Shown one piece after another: positions 54,376-63,837 of a DNA stretch of 64,000 nucleotides. Source of the stretch: M3007 sp044347755 (GTDB lineage Bacteria > Bacteroidota > Bacteroidia > Chitinophagales > Saprospiraceae); contig JBIKUE010000008.1 in NCBI GenBank assembly GCA_044347755.1, positions 12,693 through 76,692 on the forward strand, written 5' to 3'. A program made the translations under genes and the position numbers. Positions within the stretch are counted from its first letter, which is position 1; every line of letters begins with the position of its first letter. Under the pieces are notes generated by a model. That model worked only from the letters and a program-made list of their open reading frames with translations, was not told where the DNA came from and did no database searches.

Positions 54376-55879
54376 TGCGGGTGTTTCGTTTATGAATCAA
54401 TATGGTTTGAATCGCTTTGGCACTTATTTTCAATGGGGTGGATTTTTCTTCTAAGAAGAGGGTAACTGGTTTTTCATTTTCCGTGGGATTAAATACCACT
54501 ACGGCAATGGAACCGTCTGGGTTTTGTACAGCAGTGACCATAAGTGATTGGTCCGGATTTTCAAATCCAATCCGCACCGCGCCAGGCCGGATGAATTTGC
54601 TGAAATGTGCCATGGTGTAATACAGCGGCGTGAAATACACCTGATCTGCTTCGGGGTCAACGATCACCGGGGCCACACACCAATTCTTAAACCAGTTGGG
54701 GCCACCCTGACGGTCCAGTACCATGTTCCAGTCGATCCAGCCGTCTACCCAGTTGTTGAGGCAGCCTATAATGTCGCCGGCATAGCGGTTTACGGGGGCA
54801 TATTTGGGGTGTAAATGTTTGTCTTTCTCCGGGGCCCAGTCCCAACCCCAGTCGGTGGCTTCTTTGCTCCAGTACCAGGCGTCGTCCTGCCATTTGGGCA
54901 CTTCGGCATCCACACAGGCTTCTGATTGAATCAGGTGCTTCCCAGGTGCTTTCTGGTGCGCATATTGCAAAGCCTCCGGAAAAACCTCAAATGTGCTGGC
55001 ATACCAATGAATGGCTGTGCCGGCATAATATTTGGAAGAGGCTTGATCCCGGAACATTACATCCACCCATTCCTGCAAGTGTTCCCGATTTTGGTCATAG
55101 CCCAGAATTTTTACATGGCCCTTCCCGGTGGCCTCTAATTTCGGTCCTAAATGGTTTTGTACAAACTGCGTCATTTCCTCCGGCGTGAAATGCATGCTTT
55201 CCCAGTTGTTGCCATTGCCTAAGGGTTCGTTCTCCACGGTAAGCCCCCAGATGTCAATGCCTTCAGCCTTATAAGCGTCTATATATTTGGAAAAGAACAG
55301 GGCCCAGGTATCGTAATACTCCGGCAGTAGTTTTCCACCCACCCATTTATTATTGTCTTTCATCCAGGGTGGAGCAGTCCAGGGAGAAGAGAGAATCTTA
55401 AATCCATCCTTGGAAGTGGCCATAGCCTCTTTGATGATAGGGATGATATCGCCTTTGTCTTCCTCAATGGAAAAATTTTGTAAGGTTTTATCGCCGGCAT
55501 CCGGTGCATAGGAATAATGCCCTAATGAAAAATCGCAAGAGTTGATATGGGTGCGGGTCAGCGAGTAACGGGCGCCAGTTTCTCCAAAGTAAGCCTCTAT
55601 AATCTTGCCCCGGTTTTCCTTGCCCAGGCGGTTGAGCAATGAAGCGGAAGACTCCGTAAACGAACCCCCGAACCCGGTTATGGTCTGGAACTTTTGGTCC
55701 GGCAGGAGTTTGACAGCCACGGCTTGATCTGCAGCCGGGAATTCGCTGATCTGCTGCAGTTTATTTCCGGCGGCGGAAGTTTCATAAACCTCCACGTTCA
55801 ATTTCTTATCCATGGTAGTACACGCACCAAGCATGGTAATGATGGAAAGAATACATCCGTTTTGAAAAGAAGTCTTCAT
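54368..55879 (-). CDS. GH30-family beta-glucanase/glucosylceramidase-like lipoprotein
   Basis: 503 residues. The lipobox is MLGAC. GH30 features are: GFGGSFTESSASLLNRL at the start of the barrel, RTHINSCDFSLGHYSY, SSPWTAPPWMKDN, acid/base E218 in TVENEP, and nucleophile E320 in QSEACVD. A C-terminal beta-domain ends it (RPGAVRIGFENPDQSLMVTAVQNPDGSIAVVVFN). Bacteroidota GH30 members near GH16/GH17 genes commonly hydrolyse the beta-1,6 branches of laminarin, which fits here. The family also contains glucosylceramidases, so specificity is inferred from context. Confidence 0.92.
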   Translation of the reverse strand: MKTSFQNGCILSIITMLGACTTMDKKLNVEVYETSAAGNKLQQISEFPAADQAVAVKLLPDQKFQTITGFGGSFTESSASLLNRLGKENRGKIIEAYFGETGARYSLTRTHINSCDFSLGHYSYAPDAGDKTLQNFSIEEDKGDIIPIIKEAMATSKDGFKILSSPWTAPPWMKDNNKWVGGKLLPEYYDTWALFFSKYIDAYKAEGIDIWGLTVENEPLGNGNNWESMHFTPEEMTQFVQNHLGPKLEATGKGHVKILGYDQNREHLQEWVDVMFRDQASSKYYAGTAIHWYASTFEVFPEALQYAHQKAPGKHLIQSEACVDAEVPKWQDDAWYWSKEATDWGWDWAPEKDKHLHPKYAPVNRYAGDIIGCLNNWVDGWIDWNMVLDRQGGPNWFKNWCVAPVIVDPEADQVYFTPLYYTMAHFSKFIRPGAVRIGFENPDQSLMVTAVQNPDGSIAVVVFNPTENEKPVTLFLEEKSTPLKISAKAIQTILIHKRNTRNE

Positions 55880-55900
55880 GCCAGGTGGTTTGGTAATGAA

Positions 55901-57187
55901 TCAATTTTTTACTGCTTTTCCTTGCTTAGCCGGAGGCAAAGGACTTTGCTGCAGGATTGTGTTTTTATTTCCATCATGCGTCTTCACAATGGGGTTCCCG
56001 TCTCTCGACAAGCCTTTAAAAACACCTTTATCTACCTGATCCCAGATGGCATACTTGGCTTTTCCTTCGAGGGTAAACAGACCGAAATGGTTTTCTGAAC
56101 CTCCCGGATTGGCCGCATCTTTCCAGATCTCATCAAAGGCTTCGAAGTAAAAGCAGGCGATTTTTTCCCGGTTCGTCCATTCCCGCATCAACTGGTAGTA
56201 AAGCCCTTCCTTATACTCATCGGTTGCTTTTGACCCTTCGGCTCCGTAATGGCCGTTACAGGCACTGGCCCAACCTGTTTCACCGATATGTATGGGCTTT
56301 TTAATGCCCAAACTTTTCATGTAACGCGCTACGCTTTTGTATTGAGCCATGGCATAATCCCGGGCACGAGTCATCGCAGCAGCAATTTTTTGGGTGTCTG
56401 ATAGCTTTTCTTCTCCTTCAAAATTACCCCAAAACGCGGGATTATAATGGGTGTCATGCATGGGGTAGGTGTGTACGGATACATAATCAACAGCCCTGAA
56501 CAGTTTAGTCAAGTCTTCATTATGGTATTCCGGACCGCCACCGCCCCAGGATGCAAAATTGTCAGAGCTGGTAATCCACAGATCTTTGGGCAGGTTGCCT
56601 GCTTTTTTTAATGCCTGAAGTTCGTTCACGTATTTAAGGATTACCCAGGGCTGAACAAAATAACTGCCGGCCCAATGTACCATGGCCTCGTTGCCTACAG
56701 CTATGATTTTGACAATGTCTGGATATTGACGAGCCATCTCAACGGCTCGTTGTATCTCGCCAGCATTGGCCTCCTCGTCTTCATGCTGATGATCCGGATG
56801 ATTGGTCCAGGCTTTCCGGCAATCTATCCATGCGCCCAGCATGACATACATCTCGAATTTGGGGTCTTCCTGTTTTAAAGCATGTATCGCTTTTAGCAGA
56901 TTGGCCGCTTCCGCCAACTTGGTATTGTACGTACGCAGCACCCTGATGTTCATGGCAGCGAGGAGTTTCATGTCCTCTTTTAATTGCTCCACGGTCGGCT
57001 GAAACTCACGACTGGTTCCCCGATAGCCACCGTAAGAAATGGCCAGATATTTGGGATTTCCCAATATGTCTTTCGCTGTCAATGTTTTGCTATTTTGATG
57101 TGTTTTGTTGTCAATGTGCCAGACATGGCCTGAAAAAACGAAGGCTAAAACCAACAGGATAGCCGCTGTTTGCCATCTTGTTTTCAT
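55901..57187 (-). CDS. Exported GH17-family beta-1,3-glucanase
   Basis: 428 residues. The N-terminal hydrophobic segment (AAILLVLAFVFSGHVW) is a signal peptide or signal anchor; no lipobox is seen. The GH17 active site is VGNEA (E167) and IGETGWAS (E303). It has longer loops than the two cytoplasmic GH17 proteins (SSDNFASWGGGGPEYHNEDL, HTYPMHDTHYNPAFWG). It likely acts in the periplasm or at the surface on beta-1,3-glucan chains. A 21-bp gap to the GH30 gene and a 1-bp gap to the upstream phosphorylase-like gene show one operon. Confidence 0.88.
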   Translation of the reverse strand: MKTRWQTAAILLVLAFVFSGHVWHIDNKTHQNSKTLTAKDILGNPKYLAISYGGYRGTSREFQPTVEQLKEDMKLLAAMNIRVLRTYNTKLAEAANLLKAIHALKQEDPKFEMYVMLGAWIDCRKAWTNHPDHQHEDEEANAGEIQRAVEMARQYPDIVKIIAVGNEAMVHWAGSYFVQPWVILKYVNELQALKKAGNLPKDLWITSSDNFASWGGGGPEYHNEDLTKLFRAVDYVSVHTYPMHDTHYNPAFWGNFEGEEKLSDTQKIAAAMTRARDYAMAQYKSVARYMKSLGIKKPIHIGETGWASACNGHYGAEGSKATDEYKEGLYYQLMREWTNREKIACFYFEAFDEIWKDAANPGGSENHFGLFTLEGKAKYAIWDQVDKGVFKGLSRDGNPIVKTHDGNKNTILQQSPLPPAKQGKAVKN

Positions 57188-57188
57188 G

Positions 57189-60100
57189 TTATTTCAAAAT
57201 TGACGGGTGGATGTAAACATTAATTTGTGTGATCTCCCCGGTCCGTCCAAAAATTTTCAGGCTGTTGTTTTCATCTAAATCCAAAGTGTTCCACGTGGTG
57301 GGCGAATCATTTTGATGTATTATAGTCAGGCGGTTTTCAGCAGCCAATGTATACACAATCGGCACCTGGCAATAGGTAAAACAGAGCGAGCCCTTTTCCA
57401 GTGGTAATTGCCGGGGATTCTGATGAACATCCACATAATTAAATACAGTAGCCTCTTCCAGAAACTCAGTTCTCCGGAGCAGGCTGGGGTTGAAATGTAA
57501 CTGACCATTTTTCACCTGTACGCCTAACTCGCCAAACCTGCTCAAAATATCTTCCTTTACCTGCCCGGTCATGCCAGGCTGTTGTGCGCCTTTTCCGGCA
57601 GGTGTATGGGAATACGGATCGGTCGGGAAGGCGCCATAAAGTGCCGGGGATTTATGTACGCCTATGCCTTCGCTTATTTCGTAATAATGATTCAGCAACT
57701 GGCTTATAACCTCTGCACTTTCCCCGTCATCAACGGCTTTCTGGCAACATTCCATCACCGCCAGTTGAAGTTTGGATACCATGTGCCAATAAATAGAACC
57801 CAAGCCTTCATATCCATAAAAGGTGCCGGAACGCCCGGTAAATGCTTTATGGTTGAAGATGGCCTCGAATAGCTGTAACACCTGGTTTCGATCCTTCTCA
57901 ACGAGGGGTGCATATTTGGTTTTCGACAATTCCACCAACGCCGCACTTAAGTCGTTGGCATTTTTGAAATTGCTGTTGAAATGGTACACCCCGTTGATGT
58001 CTTTTTCAATAATATCTGTATTGCCATCGGATGCCAATTGGGTGAGCAGAGCAGATTGGCCTACAGCATTTGTCGGCAAATTGTTTCTTTCCAAAAAGCC
58101 TGGCAGGTCTTTGTTTGGATATAGCAGGTAACTGTATTGATCCGGACGGAACAGTTTGCTCTTTTTCATGCTGTCCAGCAAAACAGATATCTCTCCTGCA
58201 GACAAATATTTGGCGCTCAATACGGCCACCTGACCTTCAAGCATTTCACTCAAGTAGGAAATCGATACCTTGTCGTCGCCTTCCAGCGTCATCAGGTTGT
58301 AGGCATGGTACAACTGATCCGGTCTTTTATTGGCATCAATCGTGTGTTCGAGGTAGCGTTGACACAAGTCGAACAGCTGCTCTATTTCCTTCAGGGATAC
58401 GGTTTGCTTGTTTCCGGAAAAGGGCTTATCGTATAGACTGGTGCGGTAGGCACTTCCAGCCTTGCCCAGGCCATCCAGGATGCGCTTACGGTCTGCATCG
58501 TTGATTTTGCCGGAAAGTAAATGCTGGTGGCTCTTCAGTGTCTCGGAAACGCCGTTCAGGAAAATCATCAACTCAGTGGAAATACGAGCGTTTCCGTTTT
58601 CTGAATCTGATGTGACCTTTTTGAAAAACTGGAGGAACCTGCGGAGGTAACACAGGGTAACCATCGAAACACCGTTACCCACGAGGGCATTGTTGGCGTC
58701 GTTCCATTCCGGGCGTTGGGTGTTCATCCAGATGCCGCCTTCCGGAATGAAGTTCGACAGTTTAGCCAATACTGTGGCAAGTATTTTTTCAGCGAACGTT
58801 ACTGTATGGATATTGCCGCTTTGGTTTTGCACCAGCGCGCCATCTGCACCTATCTGTTCTTTCAGGGAGTGGATTTTCTTATCAGCGTCATGATCGAACT
58901 CAATGGTATCCTTTGGGTTTTTCAAGGTGTCCTCATAGCTTTTTATGCGATAAGGCACATTGGCATACACAAAACATTCCTTGTCGAACAGGTTTGCCAG
59001 TTGACCCGGTTCATGGTCTTCCATGAATTCCAGGAATTTCAGCAAGTAGATAATCTGGTGGTCGCCCCAGTAGCCGATATAGGACCATGGGTTATCTGGC
59101 TCAATGGTTTCCCAATCAAAACCATCTTTGGTTACGCGGTAGGGGTTGTATCCATCAAAAGTAGTGGCATTTAAAAACTTGTACACCATGCTTTCAATGA
59201 ATGCCGGATAAGCGTGTGCCAGTGCCTCCCAGTTTTGGAATATATCCCGCCAGTTGCCTTGATAGTCCAGGATTTTGGAGCCGTCTTTCTCACTCCGGGT
59301 ATTGATAGAAAACCAGTTCCACGGCCTGCTGGGATCTCCGTGCCGTCTGCTGAATTTAAGCGGCATGTATTCCAGACATAACCTCGTGAAATGCGCATCC
59401 CCGCTTTGCTGCGTTATTTCCCGGACATCGAAAAAGGTAAACACGTCGGGTAGTTTGTCCAGAGCAGGTTTGGACTTTTCAAAAACGCTTTTGTTAGCTT
59501 TGGATAAGTAATGGTTGAAGTCCCATTTTTCGATTTGATAGTTCTGATCAAAAATGCCGCCCCGCATAATATTGAACAGTACATTGGAAAAATGGCGGGT
59601 ATCCCGGCGATGGTCAGAACTCAGCTGCAAGCCGTCAGATGCAGCATTGAGTGCGACCAGGCGTTTGGATCCGGCGTTAATATCGTCATTGACCAGTTGT
59701 GACAGGTTTGCTTCCTTTTTGATGAGACTCATCAGTTGGGCCACCGTAATACGACTTTGGTTGACGTTGGCTACGATCATCCAACTTTTCTCGCCGCTTG
59801 CTGCCAGGGTTATTTCTTTGTGGAGTAAATACGCTCCTTTTTCTGCCTTCACATCTTCTTCCTGGTGCAGGGGCATTCCTTTTCGGAAGGCACTTAGTTG
59901 AAGGGAAGAAAGCAAATACGTTGGGTTGTCAAGCCCGAGCGACCATGCCACATTGGCTTTCAAAGCTTCACTCGGTTCTGCTTTGTCTACAATAATAGCA
60001 CTCAACGCATAGATGCCCAGGCCCGTAGTGCTGTCGAGTTCGGTCCGCTTGTAAGCGTCAACAAGGTTACTGGCACTATTTTGCAAACTGCTGGGAACGC

Positions 60101-60605
60101 CATAGGGCAAAATATTTTGAATACCATCCAAAACGGATATTCGAACTTCCTGAGAGGTCTGGTTGATCAATCTTGATTTTCTGACAAACCCAAATTTATC
60201 GCTGGAGTTCCATTCTACCTGAAAAGCCAATTGCAGATCATGATTGACCTCTTCAAAAATGATCTTATTGCCATAAATATGTTTGTACAGGTTCCGGCTG
60301 GTGCGATGAATACCCTCATACCAATTTGAAAAAGGCTCCCAGATTTGTTGGCTGTTGCCATGTTGCACCAGGAAAATGGACTTACTGCCGGTAATTTCAG
60401 CAGACTCCGTGATCTTATCATCGGTGTAATAGGGGAACAGCGCATAATCTGCATTTTTCCGGCCGGCGCTCAAGCCGCCATTGCTGGAAATGAACATCCA
60501 GTGATCTGAATCACTGACGATGCTCATGAAAAATGGCCGAAGTGTATGACTGTCCGATATCTTGAAATAACTATCGGATCCAATTTGGGTGTATTGCAAT
60601 TCCAT
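57189..60605 (-). CDS. Large leaderless GH94/GH149-like phosphorylase, probable beta-1,3-oligoglucan phosphorylase
   Basis: 1,138 residues without a signal peptide. The layout matches inverting beta-glucan phosphorylases: an N-terminal beta-sandwich (PFFMSIVSDSDHWMFISSNGGLSAGR, ALFPYYTDDKI) and a long (alpha/alpha)6 barrel with a candidate general acid D515 in YWGDHQIIYLLK. WNWFSINTRSE, GNWRDIFQNWEALAHAYPAF and NTQRPEWNDANNALVG are substrate-loop-like. The length is unlike GH94 (about 800) but fits GH149, whose bacterial members sit in laminarin-type loci. It would release glucose-1-phosphate in the cytoplasm. The GH149 assignment rests on length, architecture and context, not on a database match. 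Confidence 0.68.
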   Translation of the reverse strand: MELQYTQIGSDSYFKISDSHTLRPFFMSIVSDSDHWMFISSNGGLSAGRKNADYALFPYYTDDKITESAEITGSKSIFLVQHGNSQQIWEPFSNWYEGIHRTSRNLYKHIYGNKIIFEEVNHDLQLAFQVEWNSSDKFGFVRKSRLINQTSQEVRISVLDGIQNILPYGVPSSLQNSASNLVDAYKRTELDSTTGLGIYALSAIIVDKAEPSEALKANVAWSLGLDNPTYLLSSLQLSAFRKGMPLHQEEDVKAEKGAYLLHKEITLAASGEKSWMIVANVNQSRITVAQLMSLIKKEANLSQLVNDDINAGSKRLVALNAASDGLQLSSDHRRDTRHFSNVLFNIMRGGIFDQNYQIEKWDFNHYLSKANKSVFEKSKPALDKLPDVFTFFDVREITQQSGDAHFTRLCLEYMPLKFSRRHGDPSRPWNWFSINTRSEKDGSKILDYQGNWRDIFQNWEALAHAYPAFIESMVYKFLNATTFDGYNPYRVTKDGFDWETIEPDNPWSYIGYWGDHQIIYLLKFLEFMEDHEPGQLANLFDKECFVYANVPYRIKSYEDTLKNPKDTIEFDHDADKKIHSLKEQIGADGALVQNQSGNIHTVTFAEKILATVLAKLSNFIPEGGIWMNTQRPEWNDANNALVGNGVSMVTLCYLRRFLQFFKKVTSDSENGNARISTELMIFLNGVSETLKSHQHLLSGKINDADRKRILDGLGKAGSAYRTSLYDKPFSGNKQTVSLKEIEQLFDLCQRYLEHTIDANKRPDQLYHAYNLMTLEGDDKVSISYLSEMLEGQVAVLSAKYLSAGEISVLLDSMKKSKLFRPDQYSYLLYPNKDLPGFLERNNLPTNAVGQSALLTQLASDGNTDIIEKDINGVYHFNSNFKNANDLSAALVELSKTKYAPLVEKDRNQVLQLFEAIFNHKAFTGRSGTFYGYEGLGSIYWHMVSKLQLAVMECCQKAVDDGESAEVISQLLNHYYEISEGIGVHKSPALYGAFPTDPYSHTPAGKGAQQPGMTGQVKEDILSRFGELGVQVKNGQLHFNPSLLRRTEFLEEATVFNYVDVHQNPRQLPLEKGSLCFTYCQVPIVYTLAAENRLTIIHQNDSPTTWNTLDLDENNSLKIFGRTGEITQINVYIHPSILK

Positions 60606-60612
60606 TATTTGC

Positions 60613-61452
60613 TCAGTTAACCTCTTTATAAACTTTTACGTAATCCACCAGCATGGTTTGGGGGAATGGAGTTTGAGGGGTTGGGAATCCCACATAGTTA
60701 CCACCTACGGCAACGTTCAGGATAAGGAAAAACGGTTGATTAAATACCCATTCGCCGGGTACGTCTTCGGGCTTGAGCCGTTGATAAAGGTTGTCGTCCA
60801 CAAAGAAATCTATATAATCAACGCCCCATTCTACAGCAAAAACATGAAAATCGACATCGAAACGGTCGTTCGTGAAGCCAAAACTTTTGGTAATAGAAGC
60901 CCCTCCAGAGTATCCCGGGCCATGGATTGTTCCATAGATCAGGTTAGGCTGTTGACCCCGATATTCCATGATATCGATTTCGCCACATTGTGGCCATGAA
61001 ACCTGATCAATGTTATTTCCAAGCATCCAAAATGCAGGCCAGATTCCAGGTCCCCAGGGCATTTTGAGTCTGGCCTCGAAGCGGCCATAGGCTTGTGCAA
61101 AAATTCCTTTGGTGTTCAATCTGGCTGAGGTAAAAGACCGGCCCGCATAACTTTCGCTTCGTGCTGTAATAGCCAGGTTACCTGCTCCATCGAGGGAAGC
61201 ATTTTCCGGGCGGTCTGTGTAATATTGTAATTCCTGATTGCCCCAGCCGTCATTTCCAGGGCCTATTCCAATATCGTAAGCCCATTTGGCGGCATCTGGA
61301 GCAGTTCCGGCCGGACCGTTGAATTCATCTTCCCAGACAAGTTGATATTTCCGGTCAATGATGTCGTTTTTATCATCCTGGCAGCTCAGGAAGCCGAACA
61401 TAACGGCTATCAACAGAGCGCTATTTCTTATAATTGATGGATTCCAATTCAT
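60613..61452 (-). CDS. GH16 endo-beta-1,3-glucanase (laminarinase-like) lipoprotein
   Basis: 279 residues with a leader ending FGFLSC. It is a single GH16 domain (LVWEDEFNGPAGTAPDAAKW, NQELQYYTDRPENASL, GIWPAFWMLGNNIDQVSWPQCGEIDIMEY). The catalytic motif EIDIME is at residues 158-163. It is similar to the GH16 half of the locus A protein but without the Calx-beta domain. It would act as the surface endo-enzyme that shortens beta-1,3-glucan for import. It lies 18 bp after the multi-CBM lipoprotein gene and 7 bp before the phosphorylase-like gene. Confidence 0.94.
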   Translation of the reverse strand: MNWNPSIIRNSALLIAVMFGFLSCQDDKNDIIDRKYQLVWEDEFNGPAGTAPDAAKWAYDIGIGPGNDGWGNQELQYYTDRPENASLDGAGNLAITARSESYAGRSFTSARLNTKGIFAQAYGRFEARLKMPWGPGIWPAFWMLGNNIDQVSWPQCGEIDIMEYRGQQPNLIYGTIHGPGYSGGASITKSFGFTNDRFDVDFHVFAVEWGVDYIDFFVDDNLYQRLKPEDVPGEWVFNQPFFLILNVAVGGNYVGFPTPQTPFPQTMLVDYVKVYKEVN

Positions 61453-61470
61453 GGCAAATGTGATGTTTGG

Positions 61471-63816
61471 TTAGTTTCGGAAGAGGATATTGTCGAGGTA
61501 AATAGTCCCGTTACCCTCGAATTTAAACTGGAAAACATTGGACAGGTTAACCGTAGGGCTAAACTCAGACAAAGGAATATCAATACTTGTCCAGCCTGCT
61601 GTAGGTACCGTCAAGGTATAAGGCTTCTCTGCCGGTCCGGGGCTGATAAGGAATACCTTCAGTGAAGTAGAATTCGCAGACCAGAAGTCGAGGTGCAGAA
61701 AGGTCATGCTGCTCAAATTTTGGTTGCTGCCCAGCTCAATGCCCTGGTAGTTGAGGCCAGTGAACAGTAGCGTATTGTTCCCTGCAACCGGCACTTGGGT
61801 AACCACGGTAGCCTGGCCCCAATTAGGGCCCAGGTTTGTTCCGGCAATGTTTTGGTAAGCATCGCTAAACACCGAAATGACATTAGCCGAATTATACGCA
61901 GGTGTTGGTGCTGCCGTGGTAGGTACGGTGCCTCCGCTGGACTGTTTGTAGAAATAGAGATTGTCCAGGTAAATATCGCCGTTGCCATCAAATTTAAACT
62001 GGATCAGGTTGTTGAGTGCCACCGGAGAGAAGCTACTGAGCGGAATGTCGATGCTGACCCATCCACTGGTTGGAACAGTAAGAGCTACGGCCTTTTCTAC
62101 TGGACCAGGGCTGATGGTGTAGATATTCAGCGCAGTAGAATTATTCGTCCAGTAATCAAGGTGCAGGTGGGTCATGGCTGAGACATCCAGATTGCTCCCG
62201 AATTGAGTTCCCTGGTAGTTCAGGCCTCCATAACGCAAAGTATTATTTCCGGCAACAGGCACCTGGGTAACCTGGGTTGCCTGCCCCCAATTGGGATTGA
62301 GATCCGTTCCGGGAATATTGGTATAGGCATCGCTGAACACGGAAATTACATCTGCCGCAGGGCGGGTTGGTGTTGGCGCAGCTACGGTGGGGCCCGTTGG
62401 GGCAACGGATCCCGCATTGTAGAAGTACACATTATCCACATACACATTTGGGACGTCGCCGGATAATACCAATTGAGCGAGGTGGGCTCTGTTCACCAAA
62501 CCCGCGAAACTGGATAGCGGAATATCCAAACTTACCCATTCGTTAGATACAAGGGTAGGGCGGGTGAATGATAATTCGTGCTGAGTGTCATCGCCACCGC
62601 CAAAGGTTCCATTCGCGCCAAAATCTACGAGCAGCACTTTGAAAGCTTTGGGGAGATCGGTAGGGTCGGGGGTCCAGATATCCAGATGGAAATGCGTCAT
62701 CGCTGTCGCATTGATGGTTTGGGAAGAAAATTCAATGCCTACAAAATTGAGGCTGCGATATCGCTTTGTATCGTTACCGGCTACCTGAAGATCTGATACC
62801 TCTGCAGTGGAGAATTGCCAGCCCGTGTCCCAGGTGTCTACCTGGACGTTTGTATAGGCATTACTGAAAAGGGAAATGACACTATCCGCACTAACGGTTG
62901 GTGTTGGCGCTGGAGTCGTTGGGCCTTCGGCTTGTCCGGAGGAATTGATGGTCATAGACCCTGCTGCTTCAATGCTACCCAATCTGGCTGTAATTACTGC
63001 CGTTCCAGAATCCACAACTGAAACCTCGCCCAGGCTGCTAACCGTAGCTATGGAAGTGTTGGAGGAAGAAAAGTCAAAATACGCCGGAGCTGCATCCACG
63101 CTTTGGTCTATACCCGTTGGCATGTTGAAGGTTGCCTTGCACCCACCGATGTTTAGTTTTTGACCTATTTCCGATGTAAACACCTGGTCTTGACCGTCCA
63201 GTATAGCTGCCTTTGGGTGGGCAATGGTGCCCAGTTTTTCAAACTTTACCTCGTCAATCCAGAAAGTATATCCAAGCCCGTCTTCCGGACCTTCCGAGTA
63301 GAAAAACATGCCTCGTTCCTGGGTAAGTTTGGAAGGGTTAGGTATGGGGATGATGAATTTTTGCCAGTTGCTGTTAACTTGTACATCCCGCAATACCGTC
63401 AGGTGTTTTGACTCGCCAAAGTCATTTCCGAAGCCAACAACGTCAATGGTGGCTGATTTGGAGGCTTTGGCCCAGAAGGTGAGCGCATCGTAACCCGTCA
63501 GGTCGCGTCCAACGGAAGTAAAATAGCTGCCTCCGGCATATGCCCCCTGTGGGTCTCCGGCATCCGGTACGGCAAATTTCATGGAAGAAGATCCTCTGTA
63601 TTTCACCTCGGTATCTACGTCGAAGGCGGTCACCTTTGAACCGCCAAAGGCGCCGTAGTTCAGCCCTGCACTAAATCCGTCAATGAATACTTCCGGCGTG
63701 TTTGGGAATTCAGCCGGATCAAGGTCTTCGATATCCCTTTTGCAACTGACCACCGAAAGAATAGCCAGGGAGGAGAGAAGTAAGAGTGCTAAAAATTTAT
63801 GCTGAATATGTTTCAT
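61471..63816 (-). CDS. Multi-domain CBM-like surface lipoprotein of locus B
   Basis: 781 residues with lipobox SVVSC. Domains in order: a CBM11-like beta-sandwich (about 45-200: SSMKFAVPDAGDPQGAYAGG, YDALTFWAKASKSATID, FWIDEVKFEKLG), a bacterial Ig-like/Big_2 domain (about 215-290), and three repeats of about 150 residues. Each repeat opens APTPT..A(D/N)xVIS(L/V)FSDAY and ends in a DN(V/L/I)YFYN-like strand. The repeats have MTHLHLDxWT and SxDIPLSSF strands typical of glycan-binding sandwiches. There is no catalytic site. The protein probably holds beta-glucan at the surface, as SGBPs do in other laminarin loci. Confidence 0.85.
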   Translation of the reverse strand: MKHIQHKFLALLLLSSLAILSVVSCKRDIEDLDPAEFPNTPEVFIDGFSAGLNYGAFGGSKVTAFDVDTEVKYRGSSSMKFAVPDAGDPQGAYAGGSYFTSVGRDLTGYDALTFWAKASKSATIDVVGFGNDFGESKHLTVLRDVQVNSNWQKFIIPIPNPSKLTQERGMFFYSEGPEDGLGYTFWIDEVKFEKLGTIAHPKAAILDGQDQVFTSEIGQKLNIGGCKATFNMPTGIDQSVDAAPAYFDFSSSNTSIATVSSLGEVSVVDSGTAVITARLGSIEAAGSMTINSSGQAEGPTTPAPTPTVSADSVISLFSNAYTNVQVDTWDTGWQFSTAEVSDLQVAGNDTKRYRSLNFVGIEFSSQTINATAMTHFHLDIWTPDPTDLPKAFKVLLVDFGANGTFGGGDDTQHELSFTRPTLVSNEWVSLDIPLSSFAGLVNRAHLAQLVLSGDVPNVYVDNVYFYNAGSVAPTGPTVAAPTPTRPAADVISVFSDAYTNIPGTDLNPNWGQATQVTQVPVAGNNTLRYGGLNYQGTQFGSNLDVSAMTHLHLDYWTNNSTALNIYTISPGPVEKAVALTVPTSGWVSIDIPLSSFSPVALNNLIQFKFDGNGDIYLDNLYFYKQSSGGTVPTTAAPTPAYNSANVISVFSDAYQNIAGTNLGPNWGQATVVTQVPVAGNNTLLFTGLNYQGIELGSNQNLSSMTFLHLDFWSANSTSLKVFLISPGPAEKPYTLTVPTAGWTSIDIPLSEFSPTVNLSNVFQFKFEGNGTIYLDNILFRN

Positions 63817-63837
63817 GACTGTAGCTTTTGATTTGGG

